DNA from: Planctomycetota bacterium
GTDB taxonomy: Bacteria > Planctomycetota > B129-G9 > JAJDCN01
Direction of reading: 5' to 3'
DNA length: 33,302 nt
Assembly (NCBI GenBank): GCA_029260815.1
Contig: JAJDCN010000028.1
Location: 1-33,302, forward strand
Positions 17,701 through 25,304 of the stretch are shown in pieces. Positions within the stretch are counted from its first letter, which is position 1; the number at the start of each line of letters is the position of its first letter. The translations under genes were made by a program, and so were the position numbers. The notes under the pieces were generated by a model, which saw only the letters and a program-made list of their open reading frames with translations, did not search any database and was not told the DNA's origin.

Positions 17701-18446
17701 AAGACCTGGTTTGCGTTATCAAAGAACCGTTCAGTTGCCCGATAAAGATCGCGCTTTTTGTCCAGGCTGAGGCGATTGTATTGGCTGGAGATCTCCTCGA
17801 TGCTACCTTTCCCCAAGACCATGTACAATTGGACTTGATACCAGTTGGCCTTCTCATCGGTATCTGTTGCTGCTTGGTACGCATCGGAACCTTTTTCAAG
17901 GGTTGTCAGTTCTTCTTTCAGGTTCGCAGAGGCCAATTTGGCCCAGGAGATTGCCTGGTTGTAGAAACTGTTTTTTTCTTCGAGGGATCGAAAGCGTCCT
18001 TCAAAATAGGAGCGGTAATCAAGAAGCAGGGCGCAACGGGCGAGTTTGATTTCGGGGTCGTCTGGATTCCGCTCATCGCAGGTTTTCAGACTTTCCCGCA
18101 TCGTGGTCAACTGTTCCTCAAGGAGTTTGGCGTCCCGCAGGACTTCCGGTTGGACGATCCGGTCCTTGGCGATCTGGTAGCGCAGGTAATGAGACTCCCA
18201 GCCCTCGGGGTTGAGGGTTTCGATTTCTTTGCACAGTTGGAGGACCGCTTCCCGCATTTCTTCTGTGCGCGATCCTGACTGGTCCATGATAGCGTGAGCT
18301 TGAGCGAGCAGGTCCTGCGCCTGCTCCGGGCTCTTGTCGCGAAGCAGGAAGTAATACGTTCCAGCACCGGTCAGCGTCAACAGAACCATCACCAGGGTCA
18401 GTCGCAGCTTCCAACCAAAGAATCGCTTTCTTGCTTGGCGAATCAT
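14796..18446 (-). CDS. Membrane-anchored giant TPR-repeat protein (1216 aa)
   Basis: N-terminal TM (LRLTLVMVLLTLTGAGTYYFLL); many TPR-like helical pairs such as LERLGDYYRRQGQFQKAFEQYKEAWTEDPDSLAAL and LGELYRLEEDAKKAEENFQKAQELNP. Confidence 0.85.
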   Translation of the reverse strand: MIRQARKRFFGWKLRLTLVMVLLTLTGAGTYYFLLRDKSPEQAQDLLAQAHAIMDQSGSRTEEMREAVLQLCKEIETLNPEGWESHYLRYQIAKDRIVQPEVLRDAKLLEEQLTTMRESLKTCDERNPDDPEIKLARCALLLDYRSYFEGRFRSLEEKNSFYNQAISWAKLASANLKEELTTLEKGSDAYQAATDTDEKANWYQVQLYMVLGKGSIEEISSQYNRLSLDKKRDLYRATERFFDNANQVLLDLTTLANNSKYAFERARIQFELNRLEALTPKAERLAKHARDLIFSSLAKSARDFKDADNKNDPIQGALKAIELCREYQAEAVAHRICTVGIRFLSTKFDVTRLHLERARLYAVQGYYQEAEQSVEGVLSDAKHAQRQPEAYTVLSEIYELSRRPDSSTPEGAVINAEQCLKIAWREAPDGGKSPFLERLGDYYRRQGQFQKAFEQYKEAWTEDPDSLAALGKAAREAYRLGWSDDAKKYYQELLKRVPADYIAIRMLQLIEQDAGPDLNEALAKVDRKLETDPNSPELLFQAADLLYRAANISAIPSERDDYLERGSRRLSRLEEVGSTGLETRVDFLRFKYDFSLEQFPQAKTSGENALKQSLSDADRTWLRIQLANTYLRLGKPRRANVLADEVGLVTTGKRAPEIFSLRARIYREIDGSYSDRVIKLFQQALDSAVSNGIGITRAHLELARAYRAQKNIEDASKHFEAAVTHEPSNLLAWRQYSDFAFAAHAADRKKARATSLETLDRAIAANQDNEKGQAEIHRYKFLVQISAKNTEEAEKEIQRAMALAPQSPTYPMFLAQLQEQTGRFVDALETYRAVHRISPFNAQAKRKVYDLLAHLYRGPDLDAARTDFVDRLVEHNSGDPENLALKARHSAALGQWREAIENYTRSVALRPSDIPASKEVLDLIAAYSEKPDADAISFLENMVDTAKHSGAHFAYRMLLANAYLDGQQSEKGASLLEGIHEKGKGSIQSYILLGRCYLAREDRHLAAEDQFNTAIELIGEALTQRGTDPGLINLRSDARYYIARLHWDAKEPGKSLSVARLAFLDNPLRGDIFGLIEQLYDKKHPNSPDAMRAWVEEQPRWQNNHFLLNLSGKLYLQEEKLAEAEKNFQKASQIMSEGWIVPLINLTIARERQGNMTGAIRVLERATRAGYKSDWKAYARLGELYRLEEDAKKAEENFQKAQELNPEFKIPAPGPG

Positions 18447-19240
18447 GAGTCCTCAATCTTCGGTAAATGCTTGGCCATTACGTTTGGGAGGAATGAGCGG
18501 GAAAATTCAACCAGTCGTTCTTTGGCTTCCTCTTCTGTCTCAAACCGATTCTCTTTTCGGAGCGGCCGCAGATAGGTGTCGAGCCGGATCTGCGCCAGAT
18601 AGCCCAGCCGGCCGCCCGTCAGGGTTTTCCAAAAAGTTCCGATCCTTCCAGAGAGGCGATCCCCAATAATCCGATCTCCATTTTCCATCCAATAAACAAC
18701 CAATCGCTTTCTGTGCATCGTCTGGCCGTCGCGGTCGGTTGCCAGTTCGAGAAACAAATAGACCGTTACAGAGATTTTGCCATCCATATAGCCGGGGATC
18801 TCGATTTGCACTCCTTCTTGCTTGCCAAGAAGTTTCGCGCCGCTGCCTTCAAAGCAGAGTTCCGGGTAGTGCAACGCGCCGGTGTTGCTCCCGACAGCGA
18901 AGCTTTCGCTGTAGGCCACGTAGGCGCCCAGGAAGGAGTTTTGTATCTGGCGGTCCTTGTATTGCCGGCTGAAGTAGGAGTCCGCTCCGGCGGCATCAAC
19001 GATCTCTCGAGGGATCGGCATCTCGCGACCAACCCAGCGGTGGTTGTTCTTCGGATTGACGGCCTCTAAGGCTTTCTTGTCCCAATCGGACGGCTCCTTT
19101 TCAGGGACTTTATTGAAAGGGATGGCCAGCTCAAACCGTTTGTGAAGTTTTTGAACTTTTGCGTTGACCACATGGTAGGAAACAATGGCAATAAGAAGGG
19201 CAAGAGCGGCGATGATCAATTTTGGAGAAAAAGCTTTCAT
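18443..19240 (-). CDS. EpsI-like exosortase-associated protein
   Basis: N-terminal TM; HYPELCFEGSGAKLL resembles the conserved EpsI His/Cys motif; directly follows exosortase. ORF opens at 19294; ATG at 19240. Confidence 0.75.
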   Translation of the reverse strand: MKAFSPKLIIAALALLIAIVSYHVVNAKVQKLHKRFELAIPFNKVPEKEPSDWDKKALEAVNPKNNHRWVGREMPIPREIVDAAGADSYFSRQYKDRQIQNSFLGAYVAYSESFAVGSNTGALHYPELCFEGSGAKLLGKQEGVQIEIPGYMDGKISVTVYLFLELATDRDGQTMHRKRLVVYWMENGDRIIGDRLSGRIGTFWKTLTGGRLGYLAQIRLDTYLRPLRKENRFETEEEAKERLVEFSRSFLPNVMAKHLPKIEDS

Positions 19241-20178
19241 CCTGTGGCCTCCCTTTGTTCCTGCAGAGGTTGATCGATCGGGACCGTAATCCAATCGATC
19301 AGACGACTGATGCCCAACAGCAAGAGAAACGCCAAAGCAAAAGTAATCAGCCCCCAGATCTCATGGGATCTTCCACCCGCCATGGAAGGGTCGACCAGGT
19401 CCACGAGCACGCCCGTTGTCGCAACGCGAAAAACATTTAAGAGGATTGCGACTGCGATGGAAAGAAGAAAAATAGTGATGCGAGACCACAGTTCTTTTCG
19501 CAGGACGTAGACCATGACGGCCGCGAGGCAGGTCATCGCCAACAAGGAGCGGATTCCGCTGCAGGCCTGCGCCACCTCCATGGTAAACGGGCGCTGCTCC
19601 TCGAGTGGCAGGTCCTTGTCCTCCGGGTTCTTTACGTTCTTGAGGATCATTTGATTGCCCCGATCCTGCTCGACCGGGATGCCGATGTTGTTAAGTGTCC
19701 GAACCGAACAGTCAGAAGCAAGTAACTGAAGAGGCATTGCCAGCTTGGAGTACATGATGTTCGGGATCGGAACCATGAAGAAAAGGAAGACAATGGGAAA
19801 CAGCACTTTCTTGAGGAATTGTCGGCCGCGAAGCAACAGCACCGAGCCGATCAAGATCGGAATGATAGCCAGCCGACCCGGGTAATCGTACATCCCCGGC
19901 AGTGAGGCGATGCACAGCAACAGTCCCGCCAAGAGGATCGGTAGTCCGATCCAGTGACCGTTGGGCCGGATATGGGCCAGTTCGGATCGTTTCCACCAAA
20001 GCAGGCCGATCGCGATGGGGATGACCAGGAACGCATGCGTGTAATCCGGGTCGTTTTCCCACTTTTGGATCATCCCGCCTATCTGGGGCGCGTAGAACAG
20101 GGTCGCCAGGGCCAGGACGACCCATAGGTCCCAATTCTTGTGGCTCGCCACTTCTACTTTTGACTCATTCGTTGCCAA
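19237..20178 (-). CDS. Exosortase (transpeptidase-like integral membrane protein)
   Basis: Polytopic; catalytic triad motifs QACSGIRSL (Cys), LNVFRVA (Arg), RSHEIWG (His). TTG start with GGAG upstream. Confidence 0.88.
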   Translation of the reverse strand: MATNESKVEVASHKNWDLWVVLALATLFYAPQIGGMIQKWENDPDYTHAFLVIPIAIGLLWWKRSELAHIRPNGHWIGLPILLAGLLLCIASLPGMYDYPGRLAIIPILIGSVLLLRGRQFLKKVLFPIVFLFFMVPIPNIMYSKLAMPLQLLASDCSVRTLNNIGIPVEQDRGNQMILKNVKNPEDKDLPLEEQRPFTMEVAQACSGIRSLLAMTCLAAVMVYVLRKELWSRITIFLLSIAVAILLNVFRVATTGVLVDLVDPSMAGGRSHEIWGLITFALAFLLLLGISRLIDWITVPIDQPLQEQREATG

Positions 20179-20737
20179 AAAGGGTCTCCTCTGCGATTTC
20201 GCAGACGATGTGGCCGATCGTGATATGGCACTCTTGGATCCGCGCGCTCTCTAAGGAGTCGATGCAGATACACTGGTCGACAAGGGGTTTGAGCTTTCCG
20301 CCCTCCCTTCCCGTCATGCCGAGAGTCGCCGCGCCCCGCTTGCGCGCGGCGGCGATGCCGCCGAGCACGTTCTCCGAGTTGCCGCTGGTGCTGATGCCGA
20401 TGACAACATCCCCTTCTTTCACAAAGGCCTCGATCTGGCGCGAGAAAATCTGGTCGTAGCCGAAATCGTTGCCCACCGCGGTCAAAACGGAGGTGTCGGT
20501 GGTCAACGCCAGGGCGGGCACCGGGGCCCGGTTGCGCATGAAGCGACCGACCAGTTCCGCGGCCAGGTGCTGCGCGTCGGCCGCGGAACCGCCGTTGCCC
20601 ATCAAGTAGATACAGTGGTCCCGCACCAAAGCGTCGCAGATCGTCTTGGCCGCTGCTTCGATTTGGGCCACGTGATTGCCCAACAGGTCGTGCCGCAGTC
20701 GGATGCTCTCTTCCAGTGCCTTTTGAACGGCGCCCAT
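20165..20737 (-). CDS. gmhA: D-sedoheptulose-7-phosphate isomerase
   Basis: SIS domain: GNGGSAADAQHLAAEL, ISTSGNSENV, ARIQECHITIGH. Confidence 0.88.
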   Translation of the reverse strand: MGAVQKALEESIRLRHDLLGNHVAQIEAAAKTICDALVRDHCIYLMGNGGSAADAQHLAAELVGRFMRNRAPVPALALTTDTSVLTAVGNDFGYDQIFSRQIEAFVKEGDVVIGISTSGNSENVLGGIAAARKRGAATLGMTGREGGKLKPLVDQCICIDSLESARIQECHITIGHIVCEIAEETLFGNE

Positions 20738-20740
20738 AAC

Positions 20741-22240
20741 TTACTTCTTGTCCTTGATCTTGTTCACAATGTTGGTTGTGGATATTCCTTCCACCAGCGG
20801 TGCCCGTCGGACGATGCCGCCGTAGGTCTCGACGAACGCTTGGCCGACGACTTCGCTTTTCTGGTAGTCGGCGCCCTTCACCAGTATATCAGGTCGGACT
20901 CGTTTTACCACCGGTAGGACGCTGGTCTGGTCGAAAATCACGATGTAGTCCACGTCCTCCAGGGCTGCCAGAATCTGCGCCCGTTCCAATTGCTGGAGAA
21001 TCGGTCGCCCCGGGCCTTTGAGCCGGGCGATCGAGGCGTCGGAATTCAGACCTACGACGAGCAGGTCTCCCTGCTTGCGGGCATATTTAAGCAGGCCGAT
21101 GTGGCCTACGTGCAAGACGTCGAAGCAGCCGTTGGTAAAGACGATCTTCTGTTTTCGAGACCGACGCGCATTCAATAATGGAACCAGGTCGTCAAGCGTC
21201 TTCGTCTTGGCCGTGATCTGATGGCTCAAGTCTTCCAGGCGGTGGATGATTTCCGTGCGGCCGACCGGCGCGGTTCCGACCTTGGTGACCGCGGCGCCCG
21301 CCGCCACGTTGGCGATTTGGAGTGCGCAGCCCAGCGCGTGGCCACCGGCCAGCACAAAGCCGATGGCTGCCAACGCAGTGTCGCCGGCGCCCGTCACGTC
21401 AAAGGTCTCCTGCTCCTGGGTCTCGAACGCCTGCATCCGTTTGCCCTGTTGGATCAATTGCATCCCGTCCTTGCCAAGAGTGACCACGATGGCATCGGCT
21501 TGAAGCTGCTTGAGCAGCTTCTTACCCGCTGTTTCCATCCTGCGCTCTTCCTGCGTGTCCGGCCGCTCAGCTTCGGAAAGGGGCTTGCCGGTCTGTATAA
21601 GGATCGCTTGCCGAAATTCGTTTAGGTTTGGTTTGATGACCGTGGCCCCGCGGTAGATGCGGAAATCCTCGGCCTTTGGATCCACCACGACCGGAATGCC
21701 CACTGATCGGCCGGCCGCGACAGCGATCTTCATCAGGTCCGGTGTGATCAGGCCTTTAGCGTAATCGGAAACCAGGATCACATCTGCTCGTTTGGCTACG
21801 CGCTTTAGATGCTGTGCAACCCGGGTTTGGATGTCGTCCTGAAGCGGGCGACTGTCTTCCCGGTCGATGCGCAGAAGGTGTTGGTGCTGCGCGATGATGC
21901 GGCTCTTGCGCGTTGTCGGCCGGGTATTGGTTGTGACCAGTCCGGCGGTGGAAATTGCCTGTTCCTGCAAGAGTCTACGGAGCGTCTGCCCCGCTTCGTC
22001 TCGGCCCACCACGCCCACGGCGGTAACCTTGGCGCCCATAGCGGCCAGGTTGGAGCATACGTTCCCCGCGCCGCCGACCCGTTCCTCTTCGTCCGTGGCT
22101 TTGACCACCAGGACCGGGGCCTCGGGAGAGATCCGTCCGGAGGTGCCCCAGATGTACCGGTCGAGCATGAAGTCGCCAACGACCAGTACCCGAGGCGGTT
22201 TGGCTGGATTGAGGATTTCGATGAGTTCCCGATTGGGCAT
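20741..22240 (-). CDS. hldE: Bifunctional heptose-7-phosphate kinase / heptose-1-phosphate adenylyltransferase
   Basis: PfkB-type kinase domain (GGAGNVCSNLAAMGA, DVTGAGDT) plus nucleotidyltransferase domain (FTNGCFDVLHVGHIGLL). ORF opens at 22393; MPNRELIEIL at 22240. Confidence 0.92.
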   Translation of the reverse strand: MPNRELIEILNPAKPPRVLVVGDFMLDRYIWGTSGRISPEAPVLVVKATDEEERVGGAGNVCSNLAAMGAKVTAVGVVGRDEAGQTLRRLLQEQAISTAGLVTTNTRPTTRKSRIIAQHQHLLRIDREDSRPLQDDIQTRVAQHLKRVAKRADVILVSDYAKGLITPDLMKIAVAAGRSVGIPVVVDPKAEDFRIYRGATVIKPNLNEFRQAILIQTGKPLSEAERPDTQEERRMETAGKKLLKQLQADAIVVTLGKDGMQLIQQGKRMQAFETQEQETFDVTGAGDTALAAIGFVLAGGHALGCALQIANVAAGAAVTKVGTAPVGRTEIIHRLEDLSHQITAKTKTLDDLVPLLNARRSRKQKIVFTNGCFDVLHVGHIGLLKYARKQGDLLVVGLNSDASIARLKGPGRPILQQLERAQILAALEDVDYIVIFDQTSVLPVVKRVRPDILVKGADYQKSEVVGQAFVETYGGIVRRAPLVEGISTTNIVNKIKDKK

Positions 22241-22257
22241 GGTGTTTCCCAAACGAA

Positions 22258-23289
22258 TCAGCCCATTACACGCTGAAGCATTTCCTGGTTTTCCGAAACC
22301 CAGTCGTACAACTGGCGAACGCCCTTTTCGACAGTGGTCTTTGGCTTCCAGCCGAAATCTTTTCGGGCCCTGTCGATGTTGCAGACAAAGCACGGTTGGT
22401 CGCCGGGCCGCCAGTCGTCAAACTGGTGCTTCAGCTTTTTGCCCGTAAATTTTTCCAGGAACGCGATCAGCTCCAACAGGGACATCTGGTTTTTTGGTCC
22501 GCCGCCGACGTTGTAGATACGGCCGCTGATCTTCTTGATGTTCTTGATCGCCAATTCGTAAGCGTCCACCAAGTCTTCGATGAACAAAACATCACGGACC
22601 TGCATGCCGTCTCCGTAGACAGTAACCCGCTTACCGAGCGCTGCAGCGATCGTAAACCAAGCCACCCAGCCCTGGTCTTCGATCCCGAACTGGCGGTAGC
22701 CGTAAATGCAGGACTGACGAAAGACGACCGTGGGGATCTCGTAGATCCGCGCGTAATCGCGGACGTACTGGTCCGCGGCCCCTTTCGAGCAGCCGTAGGG
22801 CGAATGGAAGTCGAGAACCTCCTTTTCGTCGATCCCTTTAGGAAGATCGCGGTACTGGTAGCGCTTCTGCCGTTTTACGACCTTGATGTGTTCCATGCCC
22901 CCGTATACTTTGTTGGTCGAGGCGAAGATCACCGCCGGCTTGCGCCCGCTCTCGCGGATCGCTTCCAAGACGTTGAAGGTGCCCAGAGCGTTGATCTCGA
23001 AATCCTCGCGCGGATCGGTCACCGAGGTGGTCACCGCGACTTGGGCCGCCAAGTGAATGACGGCGTCGTACTTCTGGCGGGCGAAGACGCGTTTGACTTC
23101 TTTGTGCTCGCGAATGTCCGCCTTGAACAGGTCGCACCGCCCGACCTTACGTTTGAGCCACTCAATATTTTCTTTGGTGCCTCTCCGGCTCAGGTTGTCC
23201 AGGATGGTGACCTTGTGTCGGTTGCGGATAAATCGCGCCGCTGTATTCGCACCCACGAACCCGGCGCCCCCAATAATCAATACCTTCAT
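22258..23289 (-). CDS. NAD-dependent epimerase/dehydratase, resembling CDP-paratose/tyvelose 2-epimerases
   Basis: GGAGFVGAN Rossmann motif; YGCSKGAADQYVRDYARIY (YxxxK); VVFRQSCIYGYRQFGIEDQGWVAWF. Confidence 0.85.
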   Translation of the reverse strand: MKVLIIGGAGFVGANTAARFIRNRHKVTILDNLSRRGTKENIEWLKRKVGRCDLFKADIREHKEVKRVFARQKYDAVIHLAAQVAVTTSVTDPREDFEINALGTFNVLEAIRESGRKPAVIFASTNKVYGGMEHIKVVKRQKRYQYRDLPKGIDEKEVLDFHSPYGCSKGAADQYVRDYARIYEIPTVVFRQSCIYGYRQFGIEDQGWVAWFTIAAALGKRVTVYGDGMQVRDVLFIEDLVDAYELAIKNIKKISGRIYNVGGGPKNQMSLLELIAFLEKFTGKKLKHQFDDWRPGDQPCFVCNIDRARKDFGWKPKTTVEKGVRQLYDWVSENQEMLQRVMG

Positions 23290-23372
23290 GTGATCTCCAT
23301 CTTCTTGAATCCAAAAATCGTGAATCGTTTTGTTTTGTTCATTTCATCTTTCCCGCGCGATTGGCTCGGCGC

Positions 23373-24491
23373 TCAGTTGCGCAGGATTTCGTTGTACACT
23401 TTCAACGTCTTTTGTGCTGTCTGTCTCCAGGTGAATTGTTTGCACCGCTCAAATCCTTTTTCCCGTAGTGTGTCCGAAACTGTCGGGTCTTCCAGTACCC
23501 GGGTCATGGCATCGCACAAAAATTCCGGGTTTCGGGCATCCACCAGCAACGCTGCATCGCCCACCACTTCCGGAAGGCAGGCCGCGTCGGAGCAGATGAC
23601 CGGAGCCCCGCAGGCCATGGCCTCTACCGGCGGGATGCCAAACCCTTCGAACAGGGAGGGAAAGACAAATGCCTCAGCAGCCGCCAGGATCGGCGGCAGG
23701 TCGTCATTGGCCACGTGTCCTTGAAAAACGACGTGGTCGTCCAGTCCGTGGGCTGCCACGCGTGCGCGAATTTCGGCTTCGCCGTTCCAGTCCCGCCCGA
23801 CAAAAACCAGTTTGTGCGGACAGTCGAGCTTCTGTCGAAGATGGGCAAAGGCTTCGACCAGGGCGACGTGGTTTTTCGACGGATGCTCCAGCCGAGCGAC
23901 GTAGACGAAGTAGTGTTCCGGCAGGCCGTGTCGATCCCGGGCAATGGTTTGCGCCCATTCAGGGTCGACCGGGGCGAAGCGATCTGCGTTGTATCCCAGA
24001 TGGATCACCCGGATCTTGGCCGCGTCGATTCCGATCAGGCGGATGATTTCTTGTTTGGAAAAATCCGAGTCGGTCAAGATTCCGTCCAAGCGTCGCGCCA
24101 GAACGGGAATGACTTTTTTCAGGTACAGCATACGGGAGGAACTGTATTTTTCCGAAATGACGAAGCCGCCCAAGTCGTGGATTGTGCCCACCGTTCGGCA
24201 GCCCTTGAGGAAGGTCAGCCGTTGGTGACTCGACAGGTGTAGCAGATCCAGCCGAGCCCGCCGAGCGGCGGCCGGTAGGGCGGTTTGATGCCAGATCAGG
24301 CTGGGGATCGGGCGCGCAAGCGCGCCGGGCGCGGGATGGACTGAGTCATAAGTATCGGCAAAGGGTTCCATGTGGTCTCGGTTGACAAACAGGTGCATTT
24401 CGTGTTCGGTTCCGATCTGTCGGAGTTGGCGCATTAGGTTGATCTCGTACTGAGCGATCCCTGATTTGCCGCCATCTGCATGTGAGGCCAT
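23373..24491 (-). CDS. GT4-family glycosyltransferase
   Basis: GKSGIAQYEINL, VARLEHPSKNH, PSLFEGFGIPPVEAMACGAPVI. ATG at 24491; a TTG at 24506 is an alternative start. Confidence 0.88.
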   Translation of the reverse strand: MASHADGGKSGIAQYEINLMRQLRQIGTEHEMHLFVNRDHMEPFADTYDSVHPAPGALARPIPSLIWHQTALPAAARRARLDLLHLSSHQRLTFLKGCRTVGTIHDLGGFVISEKYSSSRMLYLKKVIPVLARRLDGILTDSDFSKQEIIRLIGIDAAKIRVIHLGYNADRFAPVDPEWAQTIARDRHGLPEHYFVYVARLEHPSKNHVALVEAFAHLRQKLDCPHKLVFVGRDWNGEAEIRARVAAHGLDDHVVFQGHVANDDLPPILAAAEAFVFPSLFEGFGIPPVEAMACGAPVICSDAACLPEVVGDAALLVDARNPEFLCDAMTRVLEDPTVSDTLREKGFERCKQFTWRQTAQKTLKVYNEILRN

Positions 24492-24507
24492 GAATCCGAT
24501 TCGCAAT

Positions 24508-25266
24508 CTACCGCTCCCCGGCCTTTCGGTGTGCGCGCAACACCCGTGTGATGAACAGAGGGTTTCCAATGATGTACCGCCGCCATAGCCGGCGCGGCTC
24601 GGCGGCCAACCGATAGAGCCATTCCCAGCCCCGGTCGAGCATCCACTGCGGGGCACGGGGCAGCGCTCCACTGGTAAAGTCGAACAGGGCTCCCACTGCG
24701 AAACTGATGCCCACGTTCAGTCGCTCGCGGTTTTCGTGGATCCATTGCTCCTGTTTGGGCATGCCCATGGCCACGAGCAGCACATCGGTGCCGGCATCGT
24801 TGATTTGTCGGATGACTTGGTCCTCCAGCTTCGGGTCGTCGTCGATGTAGCCGTGGTGCGTGCCGGCGATCTTCAATCCTGGGTATTTTTTGCACCAGAT
24901 TTCGGCCGCTTTTTCGGGAACGCCTTCCTGGCTGCCCAGTAGAAAAAACGAATAGCCTTCCGAACGGGTCTGATCGCACAACATGGGGATGAAATCGGTC
25001 CCGCAATTGTTTTCCGGGAACGGCTGGCCCTGTCGCCGCGCGGCCCAACCGACACCGGTACCGTCGTTGAGCAGGAGATCGGCCTGGTTGAGCAGCTCGC
25101 GATAACTCGGATCCGAGCACGCCAGGTTGGCGCAGTGAGCATTGATAAAATACGCGATCGCGGAGCGACGCTCGGCGACCAGAGGCTTCACCCGCTCCAG
25201 GGCCTCGGCACAGGTCAACTGAGGGATCTGAATGCCCAGGATATCTGTCGTATTATTCGGGACCAT
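24508..25266 (-). CDS. WecG/TagA/CpsF (GT26) glycosyltransferase
   Basis: FINAHCANLACSDPSYRELLNQADLLLNDGTGVGWAAR, VAMGMPKQEQWIHENR, GALFDFTSGALPRAPQWM. Confidence 0.9.
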   Translation of the reverse strand: MVPNNTTDILGIQIPQLTCAEALERVKPLVAERRSAIAYFINAHCANLACSDPSYRELLNQADLLLNDGTGVGWAARRQGQPFPENNCGTDFIPMLCDQTRSEGYSFFLLGSQEGVPEKAAEIWCKKYPGLKIAGTHHGYIDDDPKLEDQVIRQINDAGTDVLLVAMGMPKQEQWIHENRERLNVGISFAVGALFDFTSGALPRAPQWMLDRGWEWLYRLAAEPRRLWRRYIIGNPLFITRVLRAHRKAGER

Positions 25267-25304
25267 CTGCTCCGTCGCGGGCTCCACGATTTCTCCGACC
25301 TTTC

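Noticed and set aside
23290-23372. AT-rich gap between the epimerase and GT4 genes as an internal promoter
   Set aside because: No convincing -35/-10 pair on the minus strand; only a GGAG ribosome-binding site ahead of the epimerase start.
22396-23724. 442-aa plus-strand ORF
   Set aside because: Antisense across the epimerase and GT4 genes and spanning their intergenic gap; no domain motifs.
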